Of a stretch of DNA of 64,000 bases, positions 25,566-33,815 are shown piece after piece (position 1 is the stretch's first letter; every line of letters starts with the position of its first letter). The translations under genes and the position numbers were made by a program. Below the pieces are notes generated by a model. It had not been told where the DNA came from, searched no databases, and worked only from the letters and a program-made list of their open reading frames with translations. The stretch covers positions 157,305 to 221,304 of the forward strand of contig NZ_SSWH01000002.1 in the NCBI RefSeq assembly GCF_004803505.1, in the 5' to 3' direction. Origin of the DNA: Arthrobacter echini (GTDB lineage Bacteria; Actinomycetota; Actinomycetes; Actinomycetales; Micrococcaceae).

Positions 25566-27421
25566 CCGGCAACCTCTACAGCCTCTGCTGCCGACTCCCC
25601 GGTGGTCGCCTCGACCGGGACCAGGGCTGCAGCCTGCTGACGCAGGGTGGACACGCGCGCGAGCATGCCTCTGAGCTCGCTGATCCGGTGGTCCCTGTCC
25701 TTCGCCCGGGACGACGAGGTGCGCTGTGCAGCAGCCACGGAGTCGGTCAGGGACCGGTGGTACTCCTCGGCGATCTCCGCGAAGTGATCGCGGGTCTCGC
25801 GCTGAACGAGCCGCAGGCGGTCCTTGAGCTGCTTGCCGACCTGGAAGACGACGTCGTCGATCTGGCGGCGCACCATCGTCTTGGCCTCTGCCTGACGGCG
25901 CTTGAGCCGCGCCTCCTTGTCCTCGCGGTAGGCCTTGCGTCCGAGGAGCAGTCCTGCACCTACCGACAGCGGATTGATCAGTGACATCCCGACGATGCCC
26001 GTCAGCAGGCCGAACATGAGCACGCCACCGTACGAGCCGCGCATCCCGATCAGGATCTTGCCGGGAAGACTCACCCTGCCGGGATCCAGATCCGGCACCT
26101 CCTCGACGGGGGTGAGGACGTCGTCGGTTCCGGAGACCTGAAGCAGCGGCAGCGGCACCTCGTCCCGTGCGAACAGCTCCGCGACCTCGCCGGCCAACCA
26201 CTGCGACCGCTCGTTGGTCCAGACGAACGTATCCGACACCGCGGAGGCGACGCGCTGTTCCAGCCACTGTGCGAACTGGTCCCACACCTCTCCCGGATCC
26301 GCGGTGTCGATGGCCGTCTCCGCCTCGCGCTGGATCCTGCGCAGGCGGTCCCGGAGATCATGTTCCATGTCCGCGATGAGATCCGACATTCCATCGTTGA
26401 GGGTGACCTGCCAGCGCGCTGACCGCCGGCGCTGCTGGTCCGCCTCCGCCTTCGTCTCCTCGAGGTCGGCCAGGAGCGCCTCGACGCCCTCGGGATTCTC
26501 CAGGGCGCTGAGCTCGGAACTCAACGCGAGGTGGAGGTGTTCCGCCGTCGAGAGCAGATCCTGCGCCACCGATCGTCTCTGGAGCGCTGCGGCCTTCCCG
26601 GCGATCTCGCGCAGCAGGTAGGTCACGAGTTCGGTGAAGCCCGACTCCTGGTTCAGCTCGGCGTCGTTCGTCCGCCCGGCATGCAGGCGCAGATCGGAGG
26701 ATACGGGGATCAGCGGGACCGTACCAGCCCCGGCTCGATCCAGGTGACCCCGGTCCAGCTCCAGGATCCTGCGCCACTGCGGATACAGATCGGTCTTGGA
26801 GAGGACGCAGGCCACCGTGGGCACGATGCGCTGGGCCTGCCTGAGGAAGCGGAGTTCGGGTTCCGTGTACTCCTGGGACGCATCCGAGACGAGCAGCATG
26901 GCGTCCGCCGTCGGAAGAGCGGTCAGCGTCGTCAGCACATGCGCCGAGTCCAGCCCGCCCACACCGGGCGAGTCGATGATGGACAGGCCACCGGCCAGGA
27001 TCCTGCGGGGCAGCCCCACCTCCGCCGAGGCCACGCGCTGCACATTGCCCGGATTGTGCCGCTCCGAGACGTAGTGGGCGATGTCCGCGAGTGCCACCGG
27101 ACGCTTCTCCAGAGGTGCGCTCTCCTCCCCCGCCGCGGCGCCGTCGATCGGGACCAGTACTGCGGCGGACGCCGGATCGCCCCACCGGACCACCGTGGGT
27201 ACGGAGGTGGCGATGTCGTCGTCCACGGGACAGACCGGTGCGTTCACGAGAGCATTGATGAGCTTGCTCTTGCCCTGCTTGAACTCGCCCACGACGATCA
27301 CCCGGACGTCCGGCTCGGCCAGGCGCCGGAGGGTCTGCTCGAGGCGCTGCTTCAGATCGTCCCGCTCTCCCACCGAGACGAGCTCGATGGCGTCCTCCAC
27401 CATTCCGACCAGCTCCACCAT
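25562..27421 (-). CDS. iniA: Dynamin-like GTPase with membrane hairpin, IniA-type
   Basis: The 619-residue protein has a dynamin-type GTPase head: G1 GEFKQGKSKL at about 45-54, G2 TSVPTVV, G3 DSPGVGG at about 150 and G4 SKTD at about 208. A helical stalk contains coiled-coil-like Glu/Arg-rich stretches. A double hydrophobic hairpin (about 453-492, FGLLTGIVGMSLINPL and LSVGAGLLLG) works as a membrane paddle, followed by a basic helix (REDKEARLKRRQ). This matches bacterial dynamin-like proteins such as mycobacterial IniA, which bind and remodel membranes. The ribosome site GAGGGG lies 7 bases before the ATG. The gene follows iniB after a 107-bp gap carrying a strong hairpin and is coupled to iniC. 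Confidence 0.87.
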   Translation of the reverse strand: MVELVGMVEDAIELVSVGERDDLKQRLEQTLRRLAEPDVRVIVVGEFKQGKSKLINALVNAPVCPVDDDIATSVPTVVRWGDPASAAVLVPIDGAAAGEESAPLEKRPVALADIAHYVSERHNPGNVQRVASAEVGLPRRILAGGLSIIDSPGVGGLDSAHVLTTLTALPTADAMLLVSDASQEYTEPELRFLRQAQRIVPTVACVLSKTDLYPQWRRILELDRGHLDRAGAGTVPLIPVSSDLRLHAGRTNDAELNQESGFTELVTYLLREIAGKAAALQRRSVAQDLLSTAEHLHLALSSELSALENPEGVEALLADLEETKAEADQQRRRSARWQVTLNDGMSDLIADMEHDLRDRLRRIQREAETAIDTADPGEVWDQFAQWLEQRVASAVSDTFVWTNERSQWLAGEVAELFARDEVPLPLLQVSGTDDVLTPVEEVPDLDPGRVSLPGKILIGMRGSYGGVLMFGLLTGIVGMSLINPLSVGAGLLLGRKAYREDKEARLKRRQAEAKTMVRRQIDDVVFQVGKQLKDRLRLVQRETRDHFAEIAEEYHRSLTDSVAAAQRTSSSRAKDRDHRISELRGMLARVSTLRQQAAALVPVEATTGESAAEAVEVAG

Positions 27422-27454
27422 CGTGCATCCCCTCGTTCACCGGATCCGGACAAC

Positions 27455-27496
27455 GGTCCGACCCGACGAGGAGATGACTCCCCGTCGGGCCGGACC
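27455..27496 (-). other. Strong hairpin between iniB and iniA
   Basis: Two 19-base arms (27455-27473 and 27478-27496) pair along their full length around a 4-base loop. In the minus-strand transcript this gives 17 Watson-Crick and 2 G-U pairs. No U-tract follows it in the transcript. It sits about 32 bases after the iniB stop and 33 before the iniA start, so it can act as a processing or stability element or as a partial terminator setting the IniB:IniA ratio. Confidence 0.8.
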
Positions 27497-27528
27497 GGTT
27501 ACCCGGTTATTATCGTGTGCTGTCCTGC

Positions 27529-29184
27529 CTAGTGACCAGGCTCCTCCACCGCGACATCGGTGTCGACGACGACGTCCAGGGAGTTGTCCTCGTTGAACGA
27601 GTCGTCGATCGAGGTGAACTCGTTCTCTGAGTTGTCGTTGAACGAGTCCACGACGGCCACCGCCGTGTTGTCCGAGTAGTCGTTCAGCGAATCGTTGACG
27701 TCGACGTCGGTGTTGATCGACTCGTCGTTGAACGAATCCACCACTGCCGTGTTGACGGAGGCATCGGTCGTGATCTCGTTGAACGAATCCACGACCGCCG
27801 TGTTGACGGACTCGTCGGTGGTGGTCGAGTTGTCGTTCAGCGAATCGGAGATGGCGACGTCGAGATCGACCGAGTTGTCCGTGTTCGTGGTGGTCGAGCT
27901 GTCGTTCAGCGAATCGTTGATCGAGTTGTCGGTGTTGACGGTGTTGCCGTTCAGCGAATCGGCGACCGAGTTGTCCGTGGTGGTGGTGGTCGAGTTGTCG
28001 TTCAGCGAATCGGAGATCGCCACGTCCAGATCGACCGAGTTGTCCGCGTTCGTCGAGTTGTCGTTCAGCGAATCATTGATCGAGTTGTCGGAGTCGTCGT
28101 TGAACGAGTCGTTGACCGAGTTGTCCGAATTGTCCGAATTGTCGTTCAGCGAGTCACTGATGTCCACGTCCACCGAGTTGTCGGAATTGTCCGAGTTGTC
28201 GTTGTACGAGTCCCTCGTCGAGTTGTCGTTGTTGGAGTCCACGGTATCGCCGACGACGACGCTGGCACCGCCGGCCGCCGAGACGTTGGTGGAGCTGTTC
28301 TGGGAGTGGTCGTCGGAATTGTCGACCGAGTTGTCGACGACGGCGTTGCCGTTGGCGGCAACCGCATGATCGCCGGAGGCGACGTAGGCGTCGTTGTCGA
28401 ACATCTGGCTGACGTCACCGTTGGCCCAGATGTTCTGGTTGACGGAGCTGTCCACGATCGTGTCCCGATCGTCCACCGAGGAGGTGTAGGAGTAGTTGTT
28501 CACCACGTGCATGAGCTGCTGCACGGCGTGCCCGTGGTCGGTGTCCTCCCCACCTGTGGCCGGCGTCTCCGGGACCGGTGGTGGTGTGGAACCGCCACCA
28601 TTGCCGCCCCCGCCGTTACCGCCTGTACCGGAGCCACCCGTCCCACCGGCGCCACCGTCTCCACCCGTCCCACCGTCTCCACCGTCTCCACCGTGTCCAC
28701 CGGCACCGCCTGCTCCTGCTCCATTGTCGCCGCCGGTGCTCGGGGCTCCGTTCCCGCCGCCTGGGTGTCCGCCTGCTCCATTGTCGCCGCCGGTGCTCGG
28801 GGCTCCGTTCCCGCCGCCTGGGTGTCCGCCTGCTCCATTGTCGCCGCCGGTGCTCGGGGCTCCGTTCCCGCCGCCTGGGTTCCCACCGACGCTCGGAGCA
28901 CCGCCGGTACCGGGCATGCCAGGCATGATGGGTGCGCCCGGCATCATCGGGGCCACATCACCGGAGGAGTTGCCACCGGTCAGGTAGGTGCGATCGAACG
29001 ATGCGTTGACCGGCGCGTAGTCCAGGACCACCGGCATGACGGCGTCGACGTCGTCCATGCAGACGCCGTCGAGGCCCGCTGCGGCGAGGGTGCCTTCGGG
29101 GTCGGCGAGGAACGCGTCGGCCGCATCCGCGTCGCGGAAGAGATCCATCAGGAAGTCGAGGAGATCGTTGGCGAGAGTGGTCAT
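27529..29184 (-). CDS. iniB: IniB-like protein with Gly-rich and Asn/Asp/Ser-repeat regions
   Basis: The 551-residue protein has a short N-terminal helical domain (about 1-60: LLDFLMDLFRDADAADAF, LADPEGTLAAAGLDGV) of the IniB N-terminal type. A Met/Pro stretch follows, then a Gly-rich region (about 85-205) with three 19-residue repeats of the PGGGNGAPSTGGDNGAGGH type. A very long acidic repeat tail covers about 225-540 and contains 13 copies of D-S-(L/F/Y)-N, mostly in the form DNSVNDSLNDNS. No signal peptide or membrane segment is seen. Mycobacterial IniB is also glycine-rich and is the first gene of iniBAC, but the Asn/Asp/Ser ladder here is different. It may be disordered or a regular solenoid; I cannot decide from sequence. 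AAAGGA lies 6 bases before the ATG. Confidence 0.85.
   Translation of the reverse strand: MTTLANDLLDFLMDLFRDADAADAFLADPEGTLAAAGLDGVCMDDVDAVMPVVLDYAPVNASFDRTYLTGGNSSGDVAPMMPGAPIMPGMPGTGGAPSVGGNPGGGNGAPSTGGDNGAGGHPGGGNGAPSTGGDNGAGGHPGGGNGAPSTGGDNGAGAGGAGGHGGDGGDGGTGGDGGAGGTGGSGTGGNGGGGNGGGSTPPPVPETPATGGEDTDHGHAVQQLMHVVNNYSYTSSVDDRDTIVDSSVNQNIWANGDVSQMFDNDAYVASGDHAVAANGNAVVDNSVDNSDDHSQNSSTNVSAAGGASVVVGDTVDSNNDNSTRDSYNDNSDNSDNSVDVDISDSLNDNSDNSDNSVNDSFNDDSDNSINDSLNDNSTNADNSVDLDVAISDSLNDNSTTTTTDNSVADSLNGNTVNTDNSINDSLNDSSTTTNTDNSVDLDVAISDSLNDNSTTTDESVNTAVVDSFNEITTDASVNTAVVDSFNDESINTDVDVNDSLNDYSDNTAVAVVDSFNDNSENEFTSIDDSFNEDNSLDVVVDTDVAVEEPGH
28717..28881. repeat. 57-bp in-frame tandem repeat in iniB
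   Basis: Copies start at 28717, 28774 and 28831 with a 57-bp period and almost no differences; the third is slightly shortened. The unit encodes 19 residues, so copy-number change would keep the frame. Confidence 0.9.
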
Positions 29185-29215
29185 GGGACAATCCTTTGCT
29201 CTATGTCACGGTGCT

Positions 29216-29245
29216 CGATGTCACGGTGCCGGTTGCACCCGGCGT
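29216..29245 (-). repeat. 15-bp tandem repeat in the iniB leader
   Basis: On the minus strand the leader carries GCACCGTGACATNGA twice in direct order, about 25-60 bases before the iniB ATG. It lies between a candidate -10 box (TAGATT, 29265-29270) and the ribosome site. Confidence 0.6.
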
Positions 29246-29319
29246 CGTTGCCGGGGTTGATGCAAATCTAGGGTCGGGCGGCTGAAGGGGCATCGGGGCG
29301 CCGCCCCCTATCGCCGCCC

Positions 29320-29355
29320 CTGTCGTTAGGGGTTGATCGGTCCGTCGATTAGGGG
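29320..29355 (-). promoter_or_regulatory. Direct-repeat boxes upstream of iniB (possible regulator sites)
   Basis: CTGTCGTTAGGGG (29320-29332) and CCGTCGATTAGGGG (29342-29355) share the core GTCG-(A)TTAGGGG, spaced 22-23 bases apart, about two DNA turns. A related TAGGGGGCGGCG lies nearby on the other strand. They sit in the 172-bp gap between the LuxR regulator stop and iniB. They are candidate binding sites for that regulator. Confidence 0.45.
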
Positions 29356-29356
29356 A

Positions 29357-31498
29357 TCAGGGGGCTGCGGGGATGCGCGCACCGGTGTCCGCGATGAGCG
29401 GGCGCAGACGTGCGAGCAGGTCGGAGCGGGTATCGGCGCCGAGACGGCGCCGGATCCGCGCCATGTGGTGCTCGACGGTCCGAGGCGAGATGAACACCGT
29501 CTCGCTGATCTCGCGGTAGGTGCGGCCCTGCACCACGAATGCGGCAATCTCTCGCTCCCGGTCGCTCAGGAACGCGCCCACCGTGTCCACTCCGGCATCT
29601 GCTCCCTCGTCCCGCGTGCTCGCGGGGATCCTGCCATCCCCGGTCTGCGGAGCATCAGCTCGGAGCGCCCGTTCACGGTGAGGGCGGGACCGACCGGTGC
29701 TGCGCGCGGACGCGGGCACCGGCTCCGGCGCTGCTGCAGGGGCCGTCCGCCGCGGGGCCGGCCGGAGGTCACGGGCACAGGCGAGCAGGCGGATCATGTC
29801 GCGTCGCTCGCCAGCCCGCGCCGAGGCGTGCCCGGCAAGTCTCGCGCCGTCCCAGGCATGCCCCACCTCGGCCAGTCCCCGGGCGGCGGTCTCGACCGCG
29901 TCCGGATCGATCCGCCCACCCAGGACCCGGACCCAGGCTCGTCCGGCTGCGGCGTAGGTTCCCGCCAGGGGGTGGTCCGCCGCCGCCCGGACGAGGGCGG
30001 CAGCGTGCGGTGCCAGCCGCGCGGGACGCTCCAGCAGGAGCTCTGCCTGGACGGCGCACCAGCGCAGCGGAACCGTCCAGAGCGCCGGTTCACCGATTCT
30101 CTCCAGCAGGGACCAGGCTTCGTCGACGAAGGGCTCGAGGAGCTCGGCCTTCCTCAGGCGTGCCCCGGCGATCATGAGTTCACCCAGCGGCAGCAGGGTG
30201 AACAGGTCGACGGTGACATGGAGCAGCGCCTCTCCGGCACGCTGCCACGCGTACACGAGCCCCGCCGTGTCGTCGGTCCTCCGAGCCATGCCCACCTGCA
30301 GTGCGCACAGGAGCACCTCGTCGCGCGGGACGAGGTCGCTGACGGACGCCCTGGCCCGGGCGATGAACTCGTGCGCGTCGTCGAACTGTTCCGCCAGCAT
30401 CGCGGCCCAGGCGGCGATCAAACACAGCCGCGCACGCTCTCCGTCACCGCCCTGTCGCCCCTCGAGCGCTGGTGCTATGACTGATCGTGCGGTGGACGGC
30501 GCTCCGGCCATGATTGCTGCGAGGCCGGCGAGCGCGGCCGGGGTCTCCGGGCTCGGCAGGAGCCGGCCCGATGCCGTGAGGGTGTCCGAGGCACGCACGA
30601 GCAACGGGAGCGCCCGCCCGGGTGATTCGAGGGAAGCGAGCACACCGTCCGCGAGGAGCATGGCGGAGACCTCTGTGAGGGACGGGGACCGGGTCAGCTG
30701 CTGAGCTGTCCTGAGCTCCAGCGCGCCGTCCCGGTCCCCGGCTGCGACGAGGGCGACCACGCCCAGGGGGTCCGGGCTGCCCTGCTCCACACCCGCTGCC
30801 CATCGATGGACGGCGGCGGCACGGGACATCATGCCCCGCTGCGCCCACACACTGGCCGACACCCTGACGGCCCGGGAGAAGTCGGGCAAGCCCGACCCGT
30901 GCGCCTCATCGGCGGCTGACTCCTCACCCCCGGCGAAGTACTCATCGAGGATGCGGCATGCCACGTTGAGCTCTCCCGAGGACGCAGCCGCTTCGGCACG
31001 AGCTGCCGCGAGGCTCGCGGGGTCGGCGCCTGCGGCCACGGCCAGATCGAAGAGCTCGAGCGCCTCGGCGGGATCATCGGCCAGCGCCGCCACGGCCTCC
31101 TGCAGCAGCAGCGGAGGCAGTCGCGCATCCTGGAGGCCGTCCCGGGCAAGATCCTGGGCCAGGCCTCCCAGCGGCACCCCGTGATCCTCGTGGACCTCGA
31201 TCAGCGTGCGCTGCAGACGACGTACCTGGAACGCGTCGGCCTCGTGCAGGACACTGGTGCGCACATCGGGATGGGGCCGGCCCGCCTGTGTCACCAGACC
31301 ATCGGCCGTCGCCCTGGTGATGAGGGATTCGAACGATTCACCGGCGCTGTGCACCAGGGGCGGGACAGGTCCGAACGGCCGGAATCCGACACTCAGTGCC
31401 AGGACGGCCTCGCGCAGGGCGGGGTCGTCGATGCTGCGGACCGTGTCGGTTCCGGCTGCGGGTGACGGCGTCAGGGGGTCGGTGTGGTCCACCCGCAT
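29357..31498 (-). CDS. LuxR-family regulator lacking an NTPase domain
   Basis: The 713-residue protein ends with a LuxR/GerE HTH at about 650-700 (LSDREREIAAFVVQG, SPRTVEHHMARIRRRLG). The rest is an Ala/Leu-rich helical array of TPR type, followed by a Pro/Ala/Arg-rich linker (about 575-640). No Walker A or B motif is visible, so unlike the four LAL proteins it is not a STAND ATPase. The N-terminus (ALREAVLALSVGFRPFGPV) resembles only the winged-helix/TPR part of such regulators. It lies 3 bp after the hsp70-like gene with GGAGGG 7 bases before its ATG, and ahead of iniB. A LuxR regulator controls iniBAC in mycobacteria, so it is the natural candidate regulator of this cluster. What it senses, possibly through the neighbouring Hsp70-like protein, is inference. 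Confidence 0.88.
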   Translation of the reverse strand: MRVDHTDPLTPSPAAGTDTVRSIDDPALREAVLALSVGFRPFGPVPPLVHSAGESFESLITRATADGLVTQAGRPHPDVRTSVLHEADAFQVRRLQRTLIEVHEDHGVPLGGLAQDLARDGLQDARLPPLLLQEAVAALADDPAEALELFDLAVAAGADPASLAAARAEAAASSGELNVACRILDEYFAGGEESAADEAHGSGLPDFSRAVRVSASVWAQRGMMSRAAAVHRWAAGVEQGSPDPLGVVALVAAGDRDGALELRTAQQLTRSPSLTEVSAMLLADGVLASLESPGRALPLLVRASDTLTASGRLLPSPETPAALAGLAAIMAGAPSTARSVIAPALEGRQGGDGERARLCLIAAWAAMLAEQFDDAHEFIARARASVSDLVPRDEVLLCALQVGMARRTDDTAGLVYAWQRAGEALLHVTVDLFTLLPLGELMIAGARLRKAELLEPFVDEAWSLLERIGEPALWTVPLRWCAVQAELLLERPARLAPHAAALVRAAADHPLAGTYAAAGRAWVRVLGGRIDPDAVETAARGLAEVGHAWDGARLAGHASARAGERRDMIRLLACARDLRPAPRRTAPAAAPEPVPASARSTGRSRPHRERALRADAPQTGDGRIPASTRDEGADAGVDTVGAFLSDREREIAAFVVQGRTYREISETVFISPRTVEHHMARIRRRLGADTRSDLLARLRPLIADTGARIPAAP

Positions 31499-31501
31499 CG
31501 C

Positions 31502-33628
31502 TCAGCCCTCCGAGGGGACGGGTGTTCCGGCCGGCGTCGACTGTGGATCGGGTGGTTCCGGCTCGCCCGCGGGCTCCGCCCGGGCACCGTTGCCCTCCCC
31601 GGCCGCGGCGTCGCCGGATCCTGGTGCCGTCGTGGGATCGGTCGAACCTGCGCCGGGTGCAGGGGTAGGAGCCGGTGGTTCCGGGAGCGGCTCGACGGGG
31701 ATCGATCCGGGGGCGGGCGACGGCGGAGCAGGCGTGGTCGGTTCCACGGGAACCGGGGCTGTCGGCTCCGTCGTCGGTTCCTGAGACGGTGCCACGACGG
31801 GAGGATCCGGTGAGGGGGACGGCACCGAGGGCGACGGCGCTACTGGTGTCGTACCCGGTGCGGGCGCACGGGGTGGCTTGCCCGGCACCGCGGACGGTGC
31901 GGGGGCGACCATCGATCCGTCGCCCGTGGAGCGCGCCGCGGGCGTGGGGTCCGTCGCAGCAGAACGCGCGGGCTCCGGTGTCGGGCCGATCGTCTCCGCG
32001 CCGCGCCTGGCGGGCTCCTCGTCCGTCGGCTCCTCGGTCGGTTCCTCGGTCGGTCCCTCGGTCGGTCCCTCCGAAGCACTGCGCTCGTCCTGATCGGCCC
32101 CAGCCGTCCGGGCACCGTCCCCGGATCCGGAGGGTTCTGCGGAGAGACCGCCGCTGAGAGTCTCCTGTACCCGGTCCAGCAGGGTGGGCCCCGGGCTCGA
32201 CGCGAGCCCGTCCACCGAGGCCTCATCCGCCTCGGCGGTGACGCCGTCATCCGATGCGTCGGTCTGCTCCGGGACCGTCCCGGACCGGGCGGCGTCGGCC
32301 CGCTCACCGCCGGCAAGGGACGTCAGAGCGGACAGGGGTGTCGGCAAACCGGCGGCGGTGGCCGTGGCGACACCGAGCAGGGCCACCGCGCCGAGCACGA
32401 GAGCCGCGCGTGTACCCGTCCGGCGACCCGCTGACCTGCGCACCGGCCCGTGTTGCGGGACGAAGGGCCTGGCCGTGCCGTGCTCGGCTCCCGCAGCGTC
32501 CGTCCCCTGGTCCCCGGCCGGATCCGCCTCGGCACTGCTGCCCACCCGGTCCTCCTCGAGTGCCCCTGCCGCGAACGCTGCCCCGAGGGCGATCGAGGCT
32601 TTCGGGTCCGCATCGACCGCGAGTGGACGTTCGAATTCCTCCGACAGGAGCTGTGCCACGAACGGAATCCTGGACGAGCCACCGATCAGCAGGATCGCCG
32701 ACACATCCTCGGGGTTTACCTGCGCCCGGTCCATCGCGGCACGGAGCACGTCGATCGTCTCGCGGATGTCCGGCTCGATCATCGCTTCGAACTCGGAACG
32801 GGTCAGCCGGACGAGGGCCTGCCCACCCGGAAGATACCCAGGGATTGTTGCATCCGCGTCCGCGGAAAGGGCCTCCTTGGCCTCCGAGCACTCCCTCCTG
32901 AGCCTGGTCAGTGCCTGCACGGTGCCGGGTGCCGAGGGATCGAGATCAGTGAGGCCTTCAGGTAGGGATCCGATCACGTGGGCGAACACCCGCTGATCGA
33001 AGTCGGCTCCGCCCAGTCGTTCCAGACCCGACGGCTCACCCAGGACGGTGAATGCATCAGCGGTCTTGGCCAGGACAGTGGCATCGAAGGTACCGCCACC
33101 GAGATCGTAGACGGCGAAGGTACTTCCCGGAGCTACCCGCTGCTGGGCGGCGTAGGCGAGAGCAGCAGCCTCCGGCTCGGTGATCACCAGGACCTCACCG
33201 ATCCCGGAGCGTACCAGCGCGTCCTGGACGGAGGTGATCCTGTGTTCGCCCCACGCAGCGGGATGCGTCACCGTGATCGAGGCCGCGGGCTCACCCTCGC
33301 GCTGTTCGGCGAGATCGACCACGTGGCCCACGAGCATTGCGAACAGATCCTCGGCGAGCACTGAGTTCCCGCCCATCACGAGCGGAACGTCGTCACCGAT
33401 CCGGCGCTTGAACTCACGCGCGAGGCACTCGGGCCGGAGCATCCCTCTTCGCTCCGCGGTCTCACCCACCACCGCGCTGCCGTCGTCGTCGATGAAGACC
33501 AGGGACGGCATGGACGTGGCACGCAGACCGAGGGGGAGGATCTGCGGCTCCTGCTGCGCTCCCTCGGTCCTGATGATGGCGGCGGCCGTATAGCTCGTTC
33601 CTACATCGACACTGACGTGATAGGACAT
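31502..33628 (-). CDS. Transmembrane Hsp70-like ATPase with Pro/Thr/Glu-rich outer tail
   Basis: The 708-residue protein starts at ATG 33628 (GGGAG just upstream); an open extension to 33697 looks spurious. Residues 1-370 form an Hsp70/actin-type ATPase: VSVDVGTSYTAAAI (phosphate 1), VYDLGGGTFDATVL (phosphate 2) and ILLIGGSSRIPFV (adenosine). There is no Hsp70 substrate-binding domain. Instead a basic stretch leads to one membrane helix at about 406-430 (AALVLGAVALLGVATATAAG) and a roughly 275-residue Pro/Thr/Ser/Glu-rich tail with PTEEP repeats. The implied topology is a cytoplasmic ATPase and an extracytoplasmic disordered tail. Such proteins could couple envelope state to a cytoplasmic partner, here perhaps the LuxR regulator 3 bp downstream. 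It is first in the Hsp70-LuxR-IniBAC cluster. Confidence 0.87.
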   Translation of the reverse strand: MSYHVSVDVGTSYTAAAIIRTEGAQQEPQILPLGLRATSMPSLVFIDDDGSAVVGETAERRGMLRPECLAREFKRRIGDDVPLVMGGNSVLAEDLFAMLVGHVVDLAEQREGEPAASITVTHPAAWGEHRITSVQDALVRSGIGEVLVITEPEAAALAYAAQQRVAPGSTFAVYDLGGGTFDATVLAKTADAFTVLGEPSGLERLGGADFDQRVFAHVIGSLPEGLTDLDPSAPGTVQALTRLRRECSEAKEALSADADATIPGYLPGGQALVRLTRSEFEAMIEPDIRETIDVLRAAMDRAQVNPEDVSAILLIGGSSRIPFVAQLLSEEFERPLAVDADPKASIALGAAFAAGALEEDRVGSSAEADPAGDQGTDAAGAEHGTARPFVPQHGPVRRSAGRRTGTRAALVLGAVALLGVATATAAGLPTPLSALTSLAGGERADAARSGTVPEQTDASDDGVTAEADEASVDGLASSPGPTLLDRVQETLSGGLSAEPSGSGDGARTAGADQDERSASEGPTEGPTEEPTEEPTDEEPARRGAETIGPTPEPARSAATDPTPAARSTGDGSMVAPAPSAVPGKPPRAPAPGTTPVAPSPSVPSPSPDPPVVAPSQEPTTEPTAPVPVEPTTPAPPSPAPGSIPVEPLPEPPAPTPAPGAGSTDPTTAPGSGDAAAGEGNGARAEPAGEPEPPDPQSTPAGTPVPSEG

Positions 33629-33717
33629 CTTTCTCCCGGACGCGGTTTCCCCATGACCAACTCTTTCCAGCCAATACCGCGTCCTCCGGGCGGACAAGAG
33701 TAATCACCCGCAGCCAT

Positions 33718-33733
33718 TACGTGATTCCACGTA
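33718..33733. promoter_or_regulatory. Perfect palindrome upstream of the hsp70-like gene
   Basis: TACGTG (33718-33723), ATTC, CACGTA (33728-33733) form a perfect 6-bp inverted repeat with a 4-bp centre. It is about 90 bases before the ATG, in the 187-bp gap after the ABC-F gene. Its size and place suit an operator for a dimeric regulator. A possible -35 TTGTCC follows nearer the gene, without a clear -10. Confidence 0.5.
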
Positions 33734-33815
33734 GCGGATACTTGGGTAGTGCGTCGCGGCCGCACGATGCGGTATCGGGGGAGTCACGCCGAGGAGATCG
33801 TCCCGGGCCGGAGCC

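Noticed and set aside
25566-26285. N-terminal extension of the iniC-like frame
   Set aside because: It lies inside iniA in another frame and translates to Arg/Gly-rich sequence; ATG 25565 overlaps the iniA stop in the usual ATGA manner.
28717-28881. Regularly spaced repeats as a CRISPR array
   Set aside because: The repeats are contiguous 57-bp in-frame coding units without spacers.
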